This document shows positions 1 to 4,909 of a stretch of DNA of 5,559 bases, piece by piece. The DNA lies in assembly GCA_019115345.1 (NCBI GenBank), contig DXDV01000104.1, forward strand, positions 1-5,559, given 5' to 3'. A program made the position numbers and the translations under genes. The DNA comes from Candidatus Intestinimonas stercorigallinarum. Its GTDB lineage: Bacteria; Bacillota; Clostridia; Oscillospirales; Oscillospiraceae. Every line of letters begins with the position of its first letter. Positions within the stretch are counted from its first letter, which is position 1. Below the pieces are notes generated by a model. The model searched no databases and was not told where the DNA came from. It saw nothing but the letters and a program-made list of their open reading frames with translations.

Positions 1-420
1 GGAGCCGTTCACCTTCTGGCTGTTGGCCTTCATGGCCTCAATGGCGGCGGCGGTGGCCTTGGCGATCCCCTTCTTCATAATCATGGGGTTGGCGCCGGCG
101 GCCAGGTTCTTCAGGCCCTCCCGGATGATGGCCTGGGCCAGCAGGGTGGCGGTGGTGGTGCCGTCGCCGGCCACGTCGTTGGTCTTGGTGGAGACCTCCT
201 TGACGATCTGGGCGCCCATGTTCTCAAAGGGGTCGGGCAGCTCGATCTCCTTGGCGATGGTCACGCCGTCGTTGGTGATGAGGGGAGTGCCGAACTTCTT
301 GTCCAGCACCACGTTGCGGCCCTTGGGGCCCAGGGTGATCTTGACGGTATCGGCGAGCTGGTTGACGCCCCGCTCCAGAGCGCGGCGGGCCTCTTCGCCG
401 TAAATGATCTGCTTAGCCAT
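1..420 (-). CDS. groL: 60 kDa chaperonin GroEL, N-terminal 140 residues (partial, 3' end outside window)
   Basis: GroEL forms the cytoplasmic double-ring ATPase that, with the GroES lid, encloses and refolds proteins. The visible part is the equatorial domain and the start of the intermediate domain. It begins MAKQIIYGEEARRAL and carries TLGPKGRNVV (residues 29-38), NDGVTIAKEI (50-59) and the nucleotide-binding DVAGDGTTTAT block (82-92), whose GDG aspartate corresponds to the conserved Mg/ATP-binding Asp of E. coli GroEL. The ATG at 418-420 is fixed by an AGGAGG site at 429-434, eight bases upstream. The gene lies 73 bp downstream of groES and is probably cotranscribed from the CIRCE-controlled promoter. 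The frame is intact with no sign of decay. About three quarters of a normal ~540-residue protein lies beyond position 1. Confidence 0.98.
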   Translation of the reverse strand, partial: MAKQIIYGEEARRALERGVNQLADTVKITLGPKGRNVVLDKKFGTPLITNDGVTIAKEIELPDPFENMGAQIVKEVSTKTNDVAGDGTTTATLLAQAIIREGLKNLAAGANPMIMKKGIAKATAAAIEAMKANSQKVNGS

Positions 421-444
421 GAAAATTACCTCCTATACTGTAAT

Positions 445-471
445 GGGCCGGCGGCGGTCCCCGCCGCGCCC
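445..471 (-). other. GC-rich hairpin in the groES-groEL intergenic spacer
   Basis: The 73-bp spacer between groES and groEL holds an inverted repeat: GCGGCGG at 451-457 faces CCGCCGC at 461-467 across a 3-nt loop. It extends through GGGC (445-448) and GCCC (468-471), with a 2-nt bulge at 449-450. No T run follows on the minus strand, so it is not a normal intrinsic terminator. An mRNA stability or processing role is an inference. Confidence 0.5.
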
Positions 472-493
472 GCTGCGTGTCAAGGGATGGAAC

Positions 494-778
494 TTACTCC
501 ACGATGGCCAGGATGTCGGCCTGACGGACGATGGTGTACTCCTCGCCGTCCAGCTTCACCTCGGTGCCGGCGTACTTGCTGGTGATGACCTTGTCGCCCT
601 TCTTCACGGTCATGACGACCTCCTTGCCGTCCACCATGCCGCCGGGACCCACCTCGACGACTTCGGCCATCTCGGGCTTCTCCTTGGCGGCGCCGGTGAG
701 GATGATGCCGCTCTTGGTGGTCTCCTCGGCCTCCACCATCTTGATGATCACTCTGTCTGCAAGGGGCTTGAGCTTCAT
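494..778 (-). CDS. groES: 10 kDa co-chaperonin GroES (Hsp10)
   Basis: GroES forms the seven-subunit lid that caps the GroEL ring in the cytoplasm and closes the folding chamber. The 94-residue protein has the usual family length. It opens with the conserved MKLKPLADRVIIK, followed by the mobile loop at about residues 17-34, whose GIIL tripeptide region docks on GroEL and which ends in the typical AAKEKPE. The VGPGG turn near residue 44 begins the roof hairpin, and the C-terminal half has the family pattern GDKVITSKYAGTEVK and YTIVRQADILA. The ATG at 776-778 has an AGGAGG site (787-792) eight bases upstream. It is the first gene of groES-groEL. Expression is expected to be held down by HrcA at the CIRCE element and released by heat or protein-folding stress. 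Confidence 0.98.
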   Translation of the reverse strand: MKLKPLADRVIIKMVEAEETTKSGIILTGAAKEKPEMAEVVEVGPGGMVDGKEVVMTVKKGDKVITSKYAGTEVKLDGEEYTIVRQADILAIVE

Positions 779-829
779 TTGAGGTTCCTCCTTATATGGT
801 TATGGTTTTTGTCCATCTTGTCTCGGGGG

Positions 830-856
830 TTAGCACTCGAAAAACCTGAGTGCTAA
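830..856 (-). promoter_or_regulatory. CIRCE operator (HrcA-binding inverted repeat)
   Basis: TTAGCACTC (830-838), nine spacer bases, then GAGTGCTAA (848-856): an exact match to the consensus CIRCE element. In Firmicutes this operator binds the HrcA repressor and controls groESL and dnaK operons. It sits just downstream of the predicted transcription start (about 861), so bound HrcA would block early elongation or initiation. The inverted repeat would also form a stem in the 5' leader of the mRNA. Confidence 0.97.
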
Positions 857-867
857 CTTCGAGTATG

Positions 868-896
868 ATAATACCTCTCCTTGCCAAAAAAATCAA
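868..896 (-). promoter_or_regulatory. Vegetative (SigA-type) promoter of groES-groEL
   Basis: On the minus strand, a -35 box TTGATT (891-896) is followed by a 17-bp spacer and a -10 box TATTAT (868-873). The predicted start is near 861, immediately before CIRCE, which is the arrangement known for HrcA-controlled operons. The -35 box lies inside the 3' arm of the terminator of the upstream operon. Confidence 0.8.
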
Positions 897-927
897 CCCC
901 CAATTTTCAAAATAGGGGGTCGATTTT
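886..927 (-). terminator. Intrinsic terminator of the methyltransferase-SLH-lipid kinase operon
   Basis: Reading the minus strand, a 13-bp stem is formed by 915-927 and 889-901, with the core CCCCC/GGGGG. The only imperfection is a G-U wobble (positions 921/895). The 13-nt loop could pair further. The stem runs into a T7 run (892-886). It begins 19 bp after the lipid kinase stop codon. The T run is on the minus strand only, so termination is expected for that direction. Confidence 0.88.
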
Positions 928-946
928 CTGAAAATTCACCTTTTGT

Positions 947-1900
947 TCACAAAGGGACTGGCCGAGTGCCAAAATTGTCCGGCGCTCCACGGTAGCTCAG
1001 CCCCGGGGGATAGAAGAACCACACCTTCCTGGGGGAGAGGGAGACGGTGAAGGCCCTGGCGCGCAGGACCTCGCCGTCCACCACGGCGGTGAGCTCCGAG
1101 GGGGAGGAGAAGGAGAAGGACTGGCCGTGGAAGTGGGAGATGACCTCCGGGTGGTCCCGGTAGCGGCCCTTGGCGTAGTCCCCCACCAGGCGGAAGAAGG
1201 TGAAGCGGCTCACCTTGGGCACCACCACCATGTCCAGCACGCCGTCGTCGGGCTGGGCGTCCCCCACCGGCATGTAGCCGCCGCCGTAGTGGCGGCCGTT
1301 GCAGATGCAGATGATGGTGCTCTCCCCCTCCAGCACGGCGTCCCCGGCCCGGATGACGGTGGGGCGGGAGAGGCCCTTGAAGAGGACGTTGACCACCAGG
1401 GAGAGGGTGTAGGCCGCCATGCCGCTGAGGAAGGGGAGGGCCTTATATTTATGGACGTCGGCGGCGATGCGGGCGTCCACCCCGGCGCAGCAGACGTCGA
1501 TGCCCAGCCGGCCGTTGCAGTCCATGAGGTCGAAGGCGGCCTGGGGGCCCCGGGCCAGGGCGGCCAGGTCGGAGAAGGCCGCGCGGTAGGTGGGTCCGAA
1601 GAGCTTGAGAAAGTCGTTGCCGGTGCCCTTGGGCACGTTGGTGACGGCGGCGTTGTCAAAGCCCGCCGCCCCGTTCACCACCTCGTTGAGGGTGCCGTCC
1701 CCGCCGCAGGCGTAGAGCCGCACCGGCCCGCCCCGCTCCGCCGCCGCCCGGGCCCGGCGCTCGCAGTCCCCGGGGGCGGCGGCCAGAAAGATCTCGTGGT
1801 CCAGCCCCAGGCCGGAAAAGGTCTCCCGGATCTGCCGGCACAGGGCGTCGGTGCTCCCCGGCTTTCCCGCCGCCGGGTTGATGAGGAAGAGGTGCTCCAC
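947..1900 (-). CDS. DagK/YegS-family lipid kinase (diacylglycerol kinase-like)
   Basis: This soluble or membrane-peripheral kinase family transfers the ATP phosphate to a lipid hydroxyl. The Firmicute member DgkB recycles diacylglycerol to phosphatidic acid. The 317 residues match family length and motifs: INPAAG at 7-12, the nucleotide-binding CGGDGTLNEVVNG at 65-77, PKGTGNDF at 90-97, GGGYMPVGDAQPDDGVLD at 206-223 and the late DGE at 275-277. All of these catalytic-domain signatures are present, so an active enzyme is likely, but the lipid substrate cannot be read from the sequence. The start is GTG (1898-1900), supported by AGGAGG at 1909-1914; no suitable ATG lies nearby. It is the last gene of its operon, 33 bp after the SLH gene and just before a terminator. 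A tail of about 20 residues follows the usual FYPPGL end and has no known role. Confidence 0.93.
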   Translation of the reverse strand: MEHLFLINPAAGKPGSTDALCRQIRETFSGLGLDHEIFLAAAPGDCERRARAAAERGGPVRLYACGGDGTLNEVVNGAAGFDNAAVTNVPKGTGNDFLKLFGPTYRAAFSDLAALARGPQAAFDLMDCNGRLGIDVCCAGVDARIAADVHKYKALPFLSGMAAYTLSLVVNVLFKGLSRPTVIRAGDAVLEGESTIICICNGRHYGGGYMPVGDAQPDDGVLDMVVVPKVSRFTFFRLVGDYAKGRYRDHPEVISHFHGQSFSFSSPSELTAVVDGEVLRARAFTVSLSPRKVWFFYPPGLSYRGAPDNFGTRPVPL

Positions 1901-1908
1901 GGGCGGGA

Positions 1909-1914
1909 CCTCCT
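1909..1914 (-). promoter_or_regulatory. Ribosome binding site selecting the GTG start of the lipid kinase
   Basis: AGGAGG on the minus strand lies eight bases before the GTG at 1898-1900. It is a full-strength site, which supports the non-ATG start. Confidence 0.85.
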
Positions 1915-1933
1915 TTGGATCGGTGTCGGATTC

Positions 1934-3061
1934 TTACCACAGGGTGACGCGCTGCTCGGGGCGGGCCATGCGGGAGACGATGGCGGCGGCCTCGGCCCGG
2001 GTGAGGCTGTCGCCCGGCCGGAAGGTGAGGTCTCCGTCGCTGCCGGTGAGGATGCCCTTGGCGTAGAGGCCGAAGATGGCCTCGGCGGCGTAGTCCCCGG
2101 CGGCGACGTCGGGGACGGTGGCCTTCACCCGGTTCAGGCTGTTGAGCTCGGGGAGGCTCCGGCCCAGGGAGGTGCGGGAGAAGATGTAGGCCATCTCGGC
2201 CCGGGTCACCGGACGCTCGAAGTCGGTGAACTCCCCGACGGCGATGATGCCGCTGGCCTCGCAGTAGGTCACCGAGGACCTGTACCAGGGGGAGCCGGTG
2301 GCCGGCTGGAGGTGGAAGGTGTCCCCGGTGGCCTGGCTCTCCAGGAAGGCGGCCAGCTTCAGGGCCTCGGCCACGGAGAGGGTCTGATGGGGGGCGAAGC
2401 GGTCCTCCCCCACCCCCTGCATCAGGCTCAGGTTATAGGCCAGGTCCACCCACACCGAGAACCAGTCCCGGGGAGAGACGTCGGAAAAGGAGGGGAGGCG
2501 GCCCTTGATGAGGGGGAACTGGGCGGAGGGGACCTGCCTTTCGACCATCTGGTCCTTCAGGGCGGTGATGGGCACCACCGTGTCGGCCCCATCCGCCGTG
2601 AGGATCAGGGCGTCCAGGCCGTCTACCTTTTCGGTGCGGACGGCGTCATAGAGGAAGGGGAAAAACTCCTGGGTCAGGTCCCCCTGCTCATCGGGGAAGG
2701 CGAGCATGCTCACCACGCCCCACTGGTCTCCCTTCTGGGCCAGGTACAAGCCGTAGTTGAGGTGCTCCAGGGTGTCGTACTCCGGCTGGAGGAGGTAGAG
2801 CCCGTCCTGCCGGATGAGCCCCATCTTGTTGTCCTTGCGCACCAGGGCGGTGCCCAGGGTGAAGTCCAGCACCGACTGGTACTGGATGGGGATGACCACA
2901 GCGCCGGTGGCGTCGGCAAAGCCCCACAGGCCGTTTTCGCCGGCCTTGGCCAGGCCCTCCTGGTAGCCGTAGATGGTGGGGGCGGCCAGGGCGCAGGACA
3001 GGGTCATGGCCAGGGCCAGGACCAGGGCCGCCAGGGCCCGGAGCTTACCGCTTCTTCTCAT
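1934..3061 (-). CDS. Secreted WG-repeat protein with three C-terminal SLH domains
   Basis: Probably a surface protein exported by Sec and held non-covalently on the cell wall through SLH domains, which in this family bind secondary wall polymer. From the ATG at 3059-3061 it has 375 residues. A signal peptide comes first (MRRSGKLR, hydrophobic stretch 9-26, likely cleavage ALA|AP after 26). Two to three WG-type beta repeats follow at about 42-140 (GLWGFADATGAVVIPIQY, then KMGLIRQDG and QWGVV), then a linker. SLH-like domains lie at about 192-240, 255-299 and 316-365. The second and third keep the TRAE motif; the first has SVAE. The ATG is preferred over an in-frame GTG at 3068-3070, because that GTG is part of the GAGGTG ribosome site. 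The gene overlaps the methyltransferase by 17 bp, so translation is likely coupled. The ligand or function of the repeat region is unknown. Confidence 0.88.
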   Translation of the reverse strand: MRRSGKLRALAALVLALAMTLSCALAAPTIYGYQEGLAKAGENGLWGFADATGAVVIPIQYQSVLDFTLGTALVRKDNKMGLIRQDGLYLLQPEYDTLEHLNYGLYLAQKGDQWGVVSMLAFPDEQGDLTQEFFPFLYDAVRTEKVDGLDALILTADGADTVVPITALKDQMVERQVPSAQFPLIKGRLPSFSDVSPRDWFSVWVDLAYNLSLMQGVGEDRFAPHQTLSVAEALKLAAFLESQATGDTFHLQPATGSPWYRSSVTYCEASGIIAVGEFTDFERPVTRAEMAYIFSRTSLGRSLPELNSLNRVKATVPDVAAGDYAAEAIFGLYAKGILTGSDGDLTFRPGDSLTRAEAAAIVSRMARPEQRVTLW

Positions 3062-4190
3062 GGGGAGCACCTCGCTTTCCGTAGAGGAAGAGATCGCATT
3101 TGAGCATGCCGTTGTAGAGCTTGCGCTTCCGGTCGGCGTTCCGGCCGAAGGTGCGCTCGAACTCGGTGTGGGAGGAGAGCAGGGAGAGGGTCCAGCCGTC
3201 GGGCAGGGCCCGGAAGGCCCTGCCGAAGCCCCGGTAGAGGTCCTCGGCCTCCCGCTTCTCCATGATCCGCTCCCCGTAGGGGGGATTGGTGACGATTTTT
3301 CCGTAGGGCTCCTCCCGGCGGAAGGAGAGGGCGTCGGCCACCTCGAAGCGGACCAGGTCCTCCACCCCGGCTTTTTCGGCGTTGGAGCGGGCGATGGCCA
3401 CCGCCTTGGGGTCGATGTCGCCCCCCCAGATGTCGTAGGAGCCGTCGAACTCCCTGTCCATGGCCTCGTCGGCGGCCTCCATCCAGGCCCCGGCGGGGAG
3501 GATGGGCCACTTCTGGGCCGAGAAGCTCCGGTCCAGGCCGGGGGCCCGGTTCCTGGCGATGAGGGCGGCCTCGATGGCGATGGTGCCCGAGCCGCAGAAG
3601 GGGTCGCAGAAGGGGTCCCGGCCCCGGTACTTGGAGAGGAGCACTATGGCGGCGGCCAGGGTCTCCCGCAGGGGGGCCGTCACCCCCACCGCCCGGTAGC
3701 CCCGCTTGTGGAGGCCGGGGCCGGTGGTGTCCAGGTAGAGGGTGGCGGTGTCCCGCATGATGGCGAACTGGATTTGGTGGAGGGGGCCGGTCTCGGGGAG
3801 CCGGTCCAGGCCGTAGGCCGCCCCCAGCCGGGCGGAGACCGCCTTCTTCACGATGGACTGGCAGGCGGGGACGGCGTGGAGGGTGGAGTTGAGGCAGTGG
3901 CCCTTCACGGGAAAGGCGGCGTCCCGGGGAAGGAGGTCCTCCCAGGGGAGGGCCCGGACCCCCTCGAAGAGGGCGTCGAAGGTGGGGGCGGGGAAGCTCC
4001 CCAGGGAGATGAGGACCCGCTCCCCGGTGCGCAGGTTCAGATTGAGCCGGGGGACGTCGGTCAGGGCGGCGGCGCAGAGGACCCGGCCGTTCTCGGCCCG
4101 CACGTCAGAAAGGCCCAGCCGCCGCAGCTCGTCGGCGCACAGTCCCTCCAGGCCGAAGAGGGTGGGGACGGCCAGCTCCAGATGTTCCAT
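3045..4190 (-). CDS. THUMP-domain class I SAM-dependent rRNA methyltransferase (RlmL/YpsC family)
   Basis: Family members methylate guanosine N2 in 23S rRNA (the N-terminal half of E. coli RlmL makes m2G2445); YpsC is the usual Firmicute single-domain form. The 381 residues show a ferredoxin-like/THUMP RNA-binding half (about 1-155, including LFGLEGLCADEL) and the family linker HKRGYR (161-166). A Rossmann-type catalytic half follows, with the SAM-binding DPFCGSGTIAIEAA (196-209), the acidic GGDIDPKAV (256-264) and the catalytic NPPYGER (302-308). All key motifs are intact. It lacks the second (RlmK-like) methyltransferase domain of E. coli RlmL, as is normal for this group. The ATG at 4188-4190 has AGGAG at 4197-4201, six bases upstream. 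It is the first gene of its operon, behind a strong promoter and a structured leader. The exact target base is inferred only from the family. Confidence 0.95.
   Translation of the reverse strand: MEHLELAVPTLFGLEGLCADELRRLGLSDVRAENGRVLCAAALTDVPRLNLNLRTGERVLISLGSFPAPTFDALFEGVRALPWEDLLPRDAAFPVKGHCLNSTLHAVPACQSIVKKAVSARLGAAYGLDRLPETGPLHQIQFAIMRDTATLYLDTTGPGLHKRGYRAVGVTAPLRETLAAAIVLLSKYRGRDPFCDPFCGSGTIAIEAALIARNRAPGLDRSFSAQKWPILPAGAWMEAADEAMDREFDGSYDIWGGDIDPKAVAIARSNAEKAGVEDLVRFEVADALSFRREEPYGKIVTNPPYGERIMEKREAEDLYRGFGRAFRALPDGWTLSLLSSHTEFERTFGRNADRKRKLYNGMLKCDLFLYGKRGAPHEKKR
3068..3073 (-). promoter_or_regulatory. Ribosome binding site deciding the SLH-protein start
   Basis: GAGGTG lies six bases before the ATG at 3059-3061, inside the last codons of the methyltransferase gene. 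The alternative start GTG (3068-3070) is part of this site and would have only weak purine-rich sequence before it. Confidence 0.65.
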
Positions 4191-4206
4191 AGATCGCTCC
4201 TGTTCC

Positions 4207-4226
4207 TCCCCGCGTGGCGGCGGGGA
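4207..4226 (-). other. Second leader hairpin of the methyltransferase mRNA
   Basis: TCCCCGC (4207-4213) pairs with GCGGGGA (4220-4226) around a 6-nt loop. On the minus-strand transcript it lies between the larger palindrome and the ribosome site (4197-4201). Its 3' arm runs directly into a second GGAGG-like stretch, which it may partly hide. Confidence 0.5.
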
Positions 4227-4227
4227 A

Positions 4228-4248
4228 CGTCCGCCCCTGGGGCGGACG
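4228..4248 (-). repeat. Perfect palindrome in the methyltransferase leader
   Basis: CGTCCGCCCC (4228-4237), one central T, then GGGGCGGACG (4239-4248): a perfect 10-bp inverted repeat. It starts about 8 nt after the predicted transcription start of the minus-strand operon. No T run follows in either direction, so it is not a standard terminator. It could be an RNA stem or a protein-binding operator placed just downstream of the start. Confidence 0.65.
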
Positions 4249-4262
4249 GCGTGTTTGTTCTC

Positions 4263-4291
4263 ATTATAGCCGAGCCGGCGGGAATTGGCAA
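4263..4291 (-). promoter_or_regulatory. Strong vegetative promoter of the methyltransferase-SLH-lipid kinase operon
   Basis: On the minus strand, TTGCCA (4286-4291, five of six consensus bases), a 17-bp spacer and a perfect TATAAT (4263-4268). The predicted start is near 4256, giving a leader of about 65 nt before the ATG at 4190. Confidence 0.87.
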
Positions 4292-4319
4292 ACCCTTTTC
4301 GACGTTACGGAGAATTTAC

Positions 4320-4348
4320 TAGCCAATCGGTGGGAGATGTGGTATGAT
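4320..4348 (+). promoter_or_regulatory. Extended -10 promoter of the NfeD-SPFH operon
   Basis: TAGCCA (4320-4325, four of six bases), a 17-bp spacer and TATGAT (4343-4348) preceded by TGG, giving the extended -10 form TGnTATGAT. The predicted start is near 4355, about 55 nt before the NfeD start codon. The promoter is divergent from the one at 4263-4291, with 28 bp between the two -35 boxes. Confidence 0.72.
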
Positions 4349-4361
4349 GGTGCCAGACCCA

Positions 4362-4384
4362 GCCGCTTCCCCCGCGGGAGCGGC
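4362..4384 (+). other. Leader hairpin upstream of the NfeD-like gene
   Basis: GCCGCT-T-CCC (4362-4371) pairs with GGGAGCGGC (4376-4384) around a 4-nt loop with a single bulged T. It sits between the predicted transcription start and the ribosome site at 4396. No T run follows, so it is not a terminator. Confidence 0.45.
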
Positions 4385-4395
4385 GCATATGTAAG

Positions 4396-4402
4396 AAGGA
4401 GG
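4396..4402 (+). promoter_or_regulatory. Ribosome binding site selecting the NfeD-like start
   Basis: AAGGAGG lies eight bases before the ATG at 4411. A nearer out-of-frame ATG at 4407 is only four bases away, and a later in-frame ATG at 4417 is fourteen bases away. Spacing therefore favours 4411. Confidence 0.85.
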
Positions 4403-4410
4403 GATCATGG

Positions 4411-4875
4411 ATGAACATGAGTCTCTTTTGGCTCATTGCCATGGTGCTCTTCGGCGTGCTGGAGGCGGTGACGGTGGGGCTCACCTCTGTCTGGTTTGCC
4501 GTTGGGGCGCTGGGGGCGCTGGCGGCGGCGGCGTTATCCGCCCCGGTCATTGTGCAGATCGTGGTGTTTTTGGGCGTTTCCTTCCTGACCCTGCTGCTGG
4601 TGCGCCCTCTGGCCCAGCGATTCATCAACGACCGCAAGGTGGCCACCAACGCCGACCGTGTCATCGGGCAGGAGGCCGTGGTCACCGAGGACATCGACAA
4701 CGTACAGGCGAAGGGCCGGGTCTCGGTCTCTGGCGCCGACTGGACCGCCCGCTCCGAGGACGACCAGCCCATCCCCGCCGGCAGCCGGGTGCGGGTGCTG
4801 CGCATCGAGGGCGTCAAGGTCATCGTGGCCCCCATGGGCGGCGAGGCGTCCGCCGCCGGACAGGATACGCCCTGA
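4411..4875 (+). CDS. NfeD-like short membrane protein
   Basis: A short-form NfeD family protein of 154 residues, lacking the ClpP-like protease domain of the long form. Three hydrophobic segments (about 5-22, 25-43 and 47-66) place it in the cytoplasmic membrane. The C-terminal part (about 82-142) is the NfeD OB-fold, recognisable from VIGQEAVVTEDI, GRVSVSGADWTARS and the PAGSRVRVLRIEGVKVIVAP end. Short NfeD proteins are usually encoded beside an SPFH/stomatin partner and are thought to stabilise or anchor its membrane assemblies; that partner is indeed the next gene, 34 bp downstream. First gene of the plus-strand operon. No charged catalytic motif is seen, so a structural or scaffold role is more likely than an enzymatic one. 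The family assignment is firm; the physiological role is inferred. Confidence 0.92.
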   Translation: MNMSLFWLIAMVLFGVLEAVTVGLTSVWFAVGALGALAAAALSAPVIVQIVVFLGVSFLTLLLVRPLAQRFINDRKVATNADRVIGQEAVVTEDIDNVQAKGRVSVSGADWTARSEDDQPIPAGSRVRVLRIEGVKVIVAPMGGEASAAGQDTP

Positions 4876-4909
4876 GACACGGGCCATTTCGATAAGGAGG
4901 TATATTCAT

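Noticed and set aside
23..856. Plus-strand open frames opposite groEL and groES
   Set aside because: They are antisense to highly conserved chaperonin genes and the longest runs through the CIRCE operator.
868..886. TTGGCA on the minus strand near 881-886 as an alternative -35 box for groESL
   Set aside because: It lies only about 8 bp from the -10 box; TTGATT at 891-896 has the correct 17-bp spacing.
2993..3061. Possible lipoprotein signal (cysteine 23 of the SLH protein)
   Set aside because: The residues before the cysteine (MTLS) do not fit the lipobox, which wants leucine at -3, whereas ALA|AP just after it fits ordinary signal peptidase I.
1127..3103. 658-codon open frame on the plus strand, antisense to the lipid kinase and SLH genes
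   Set aside because: It is opposite two well-supported genes, its translation is a low-complexity mixture rich in G, A, V, E and H with no family motif, and long antisense frames are expected from strong GC bias at third codon positions.
4228..4248. The leader palindrome as an intrinsic terminator or attenuator
   Set aside because: No T run follows it in either direction, so a simple intrinsic terminator is not supported.
2973..4322. 449-codon open frame on the plus strand, antisense to the methyltransferase
   Set aside because: Same cause: glycine- and glutamate-rich composition, no motif, no credible promoter, and a complete methyltransferase with all catalytic motifs on the other strand.
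4305..4880. 191-codon minus-strand frame opposite the NfeD-like gene
   Set aside because: Serine/threonine-rich shadow of a GC-rich gene; no ribosome site or recognisable domain, and it crosses the plus-strand promoter region.
4407..4895. 162-codon plus-strand frame starting four bases before the NfeD-like start
   Set aside because: Its ATG is only four bases from the ribosome site, its product is G/R-rich without a motif, and the NfeD frame shows clear membrane segments and an OB-fold.
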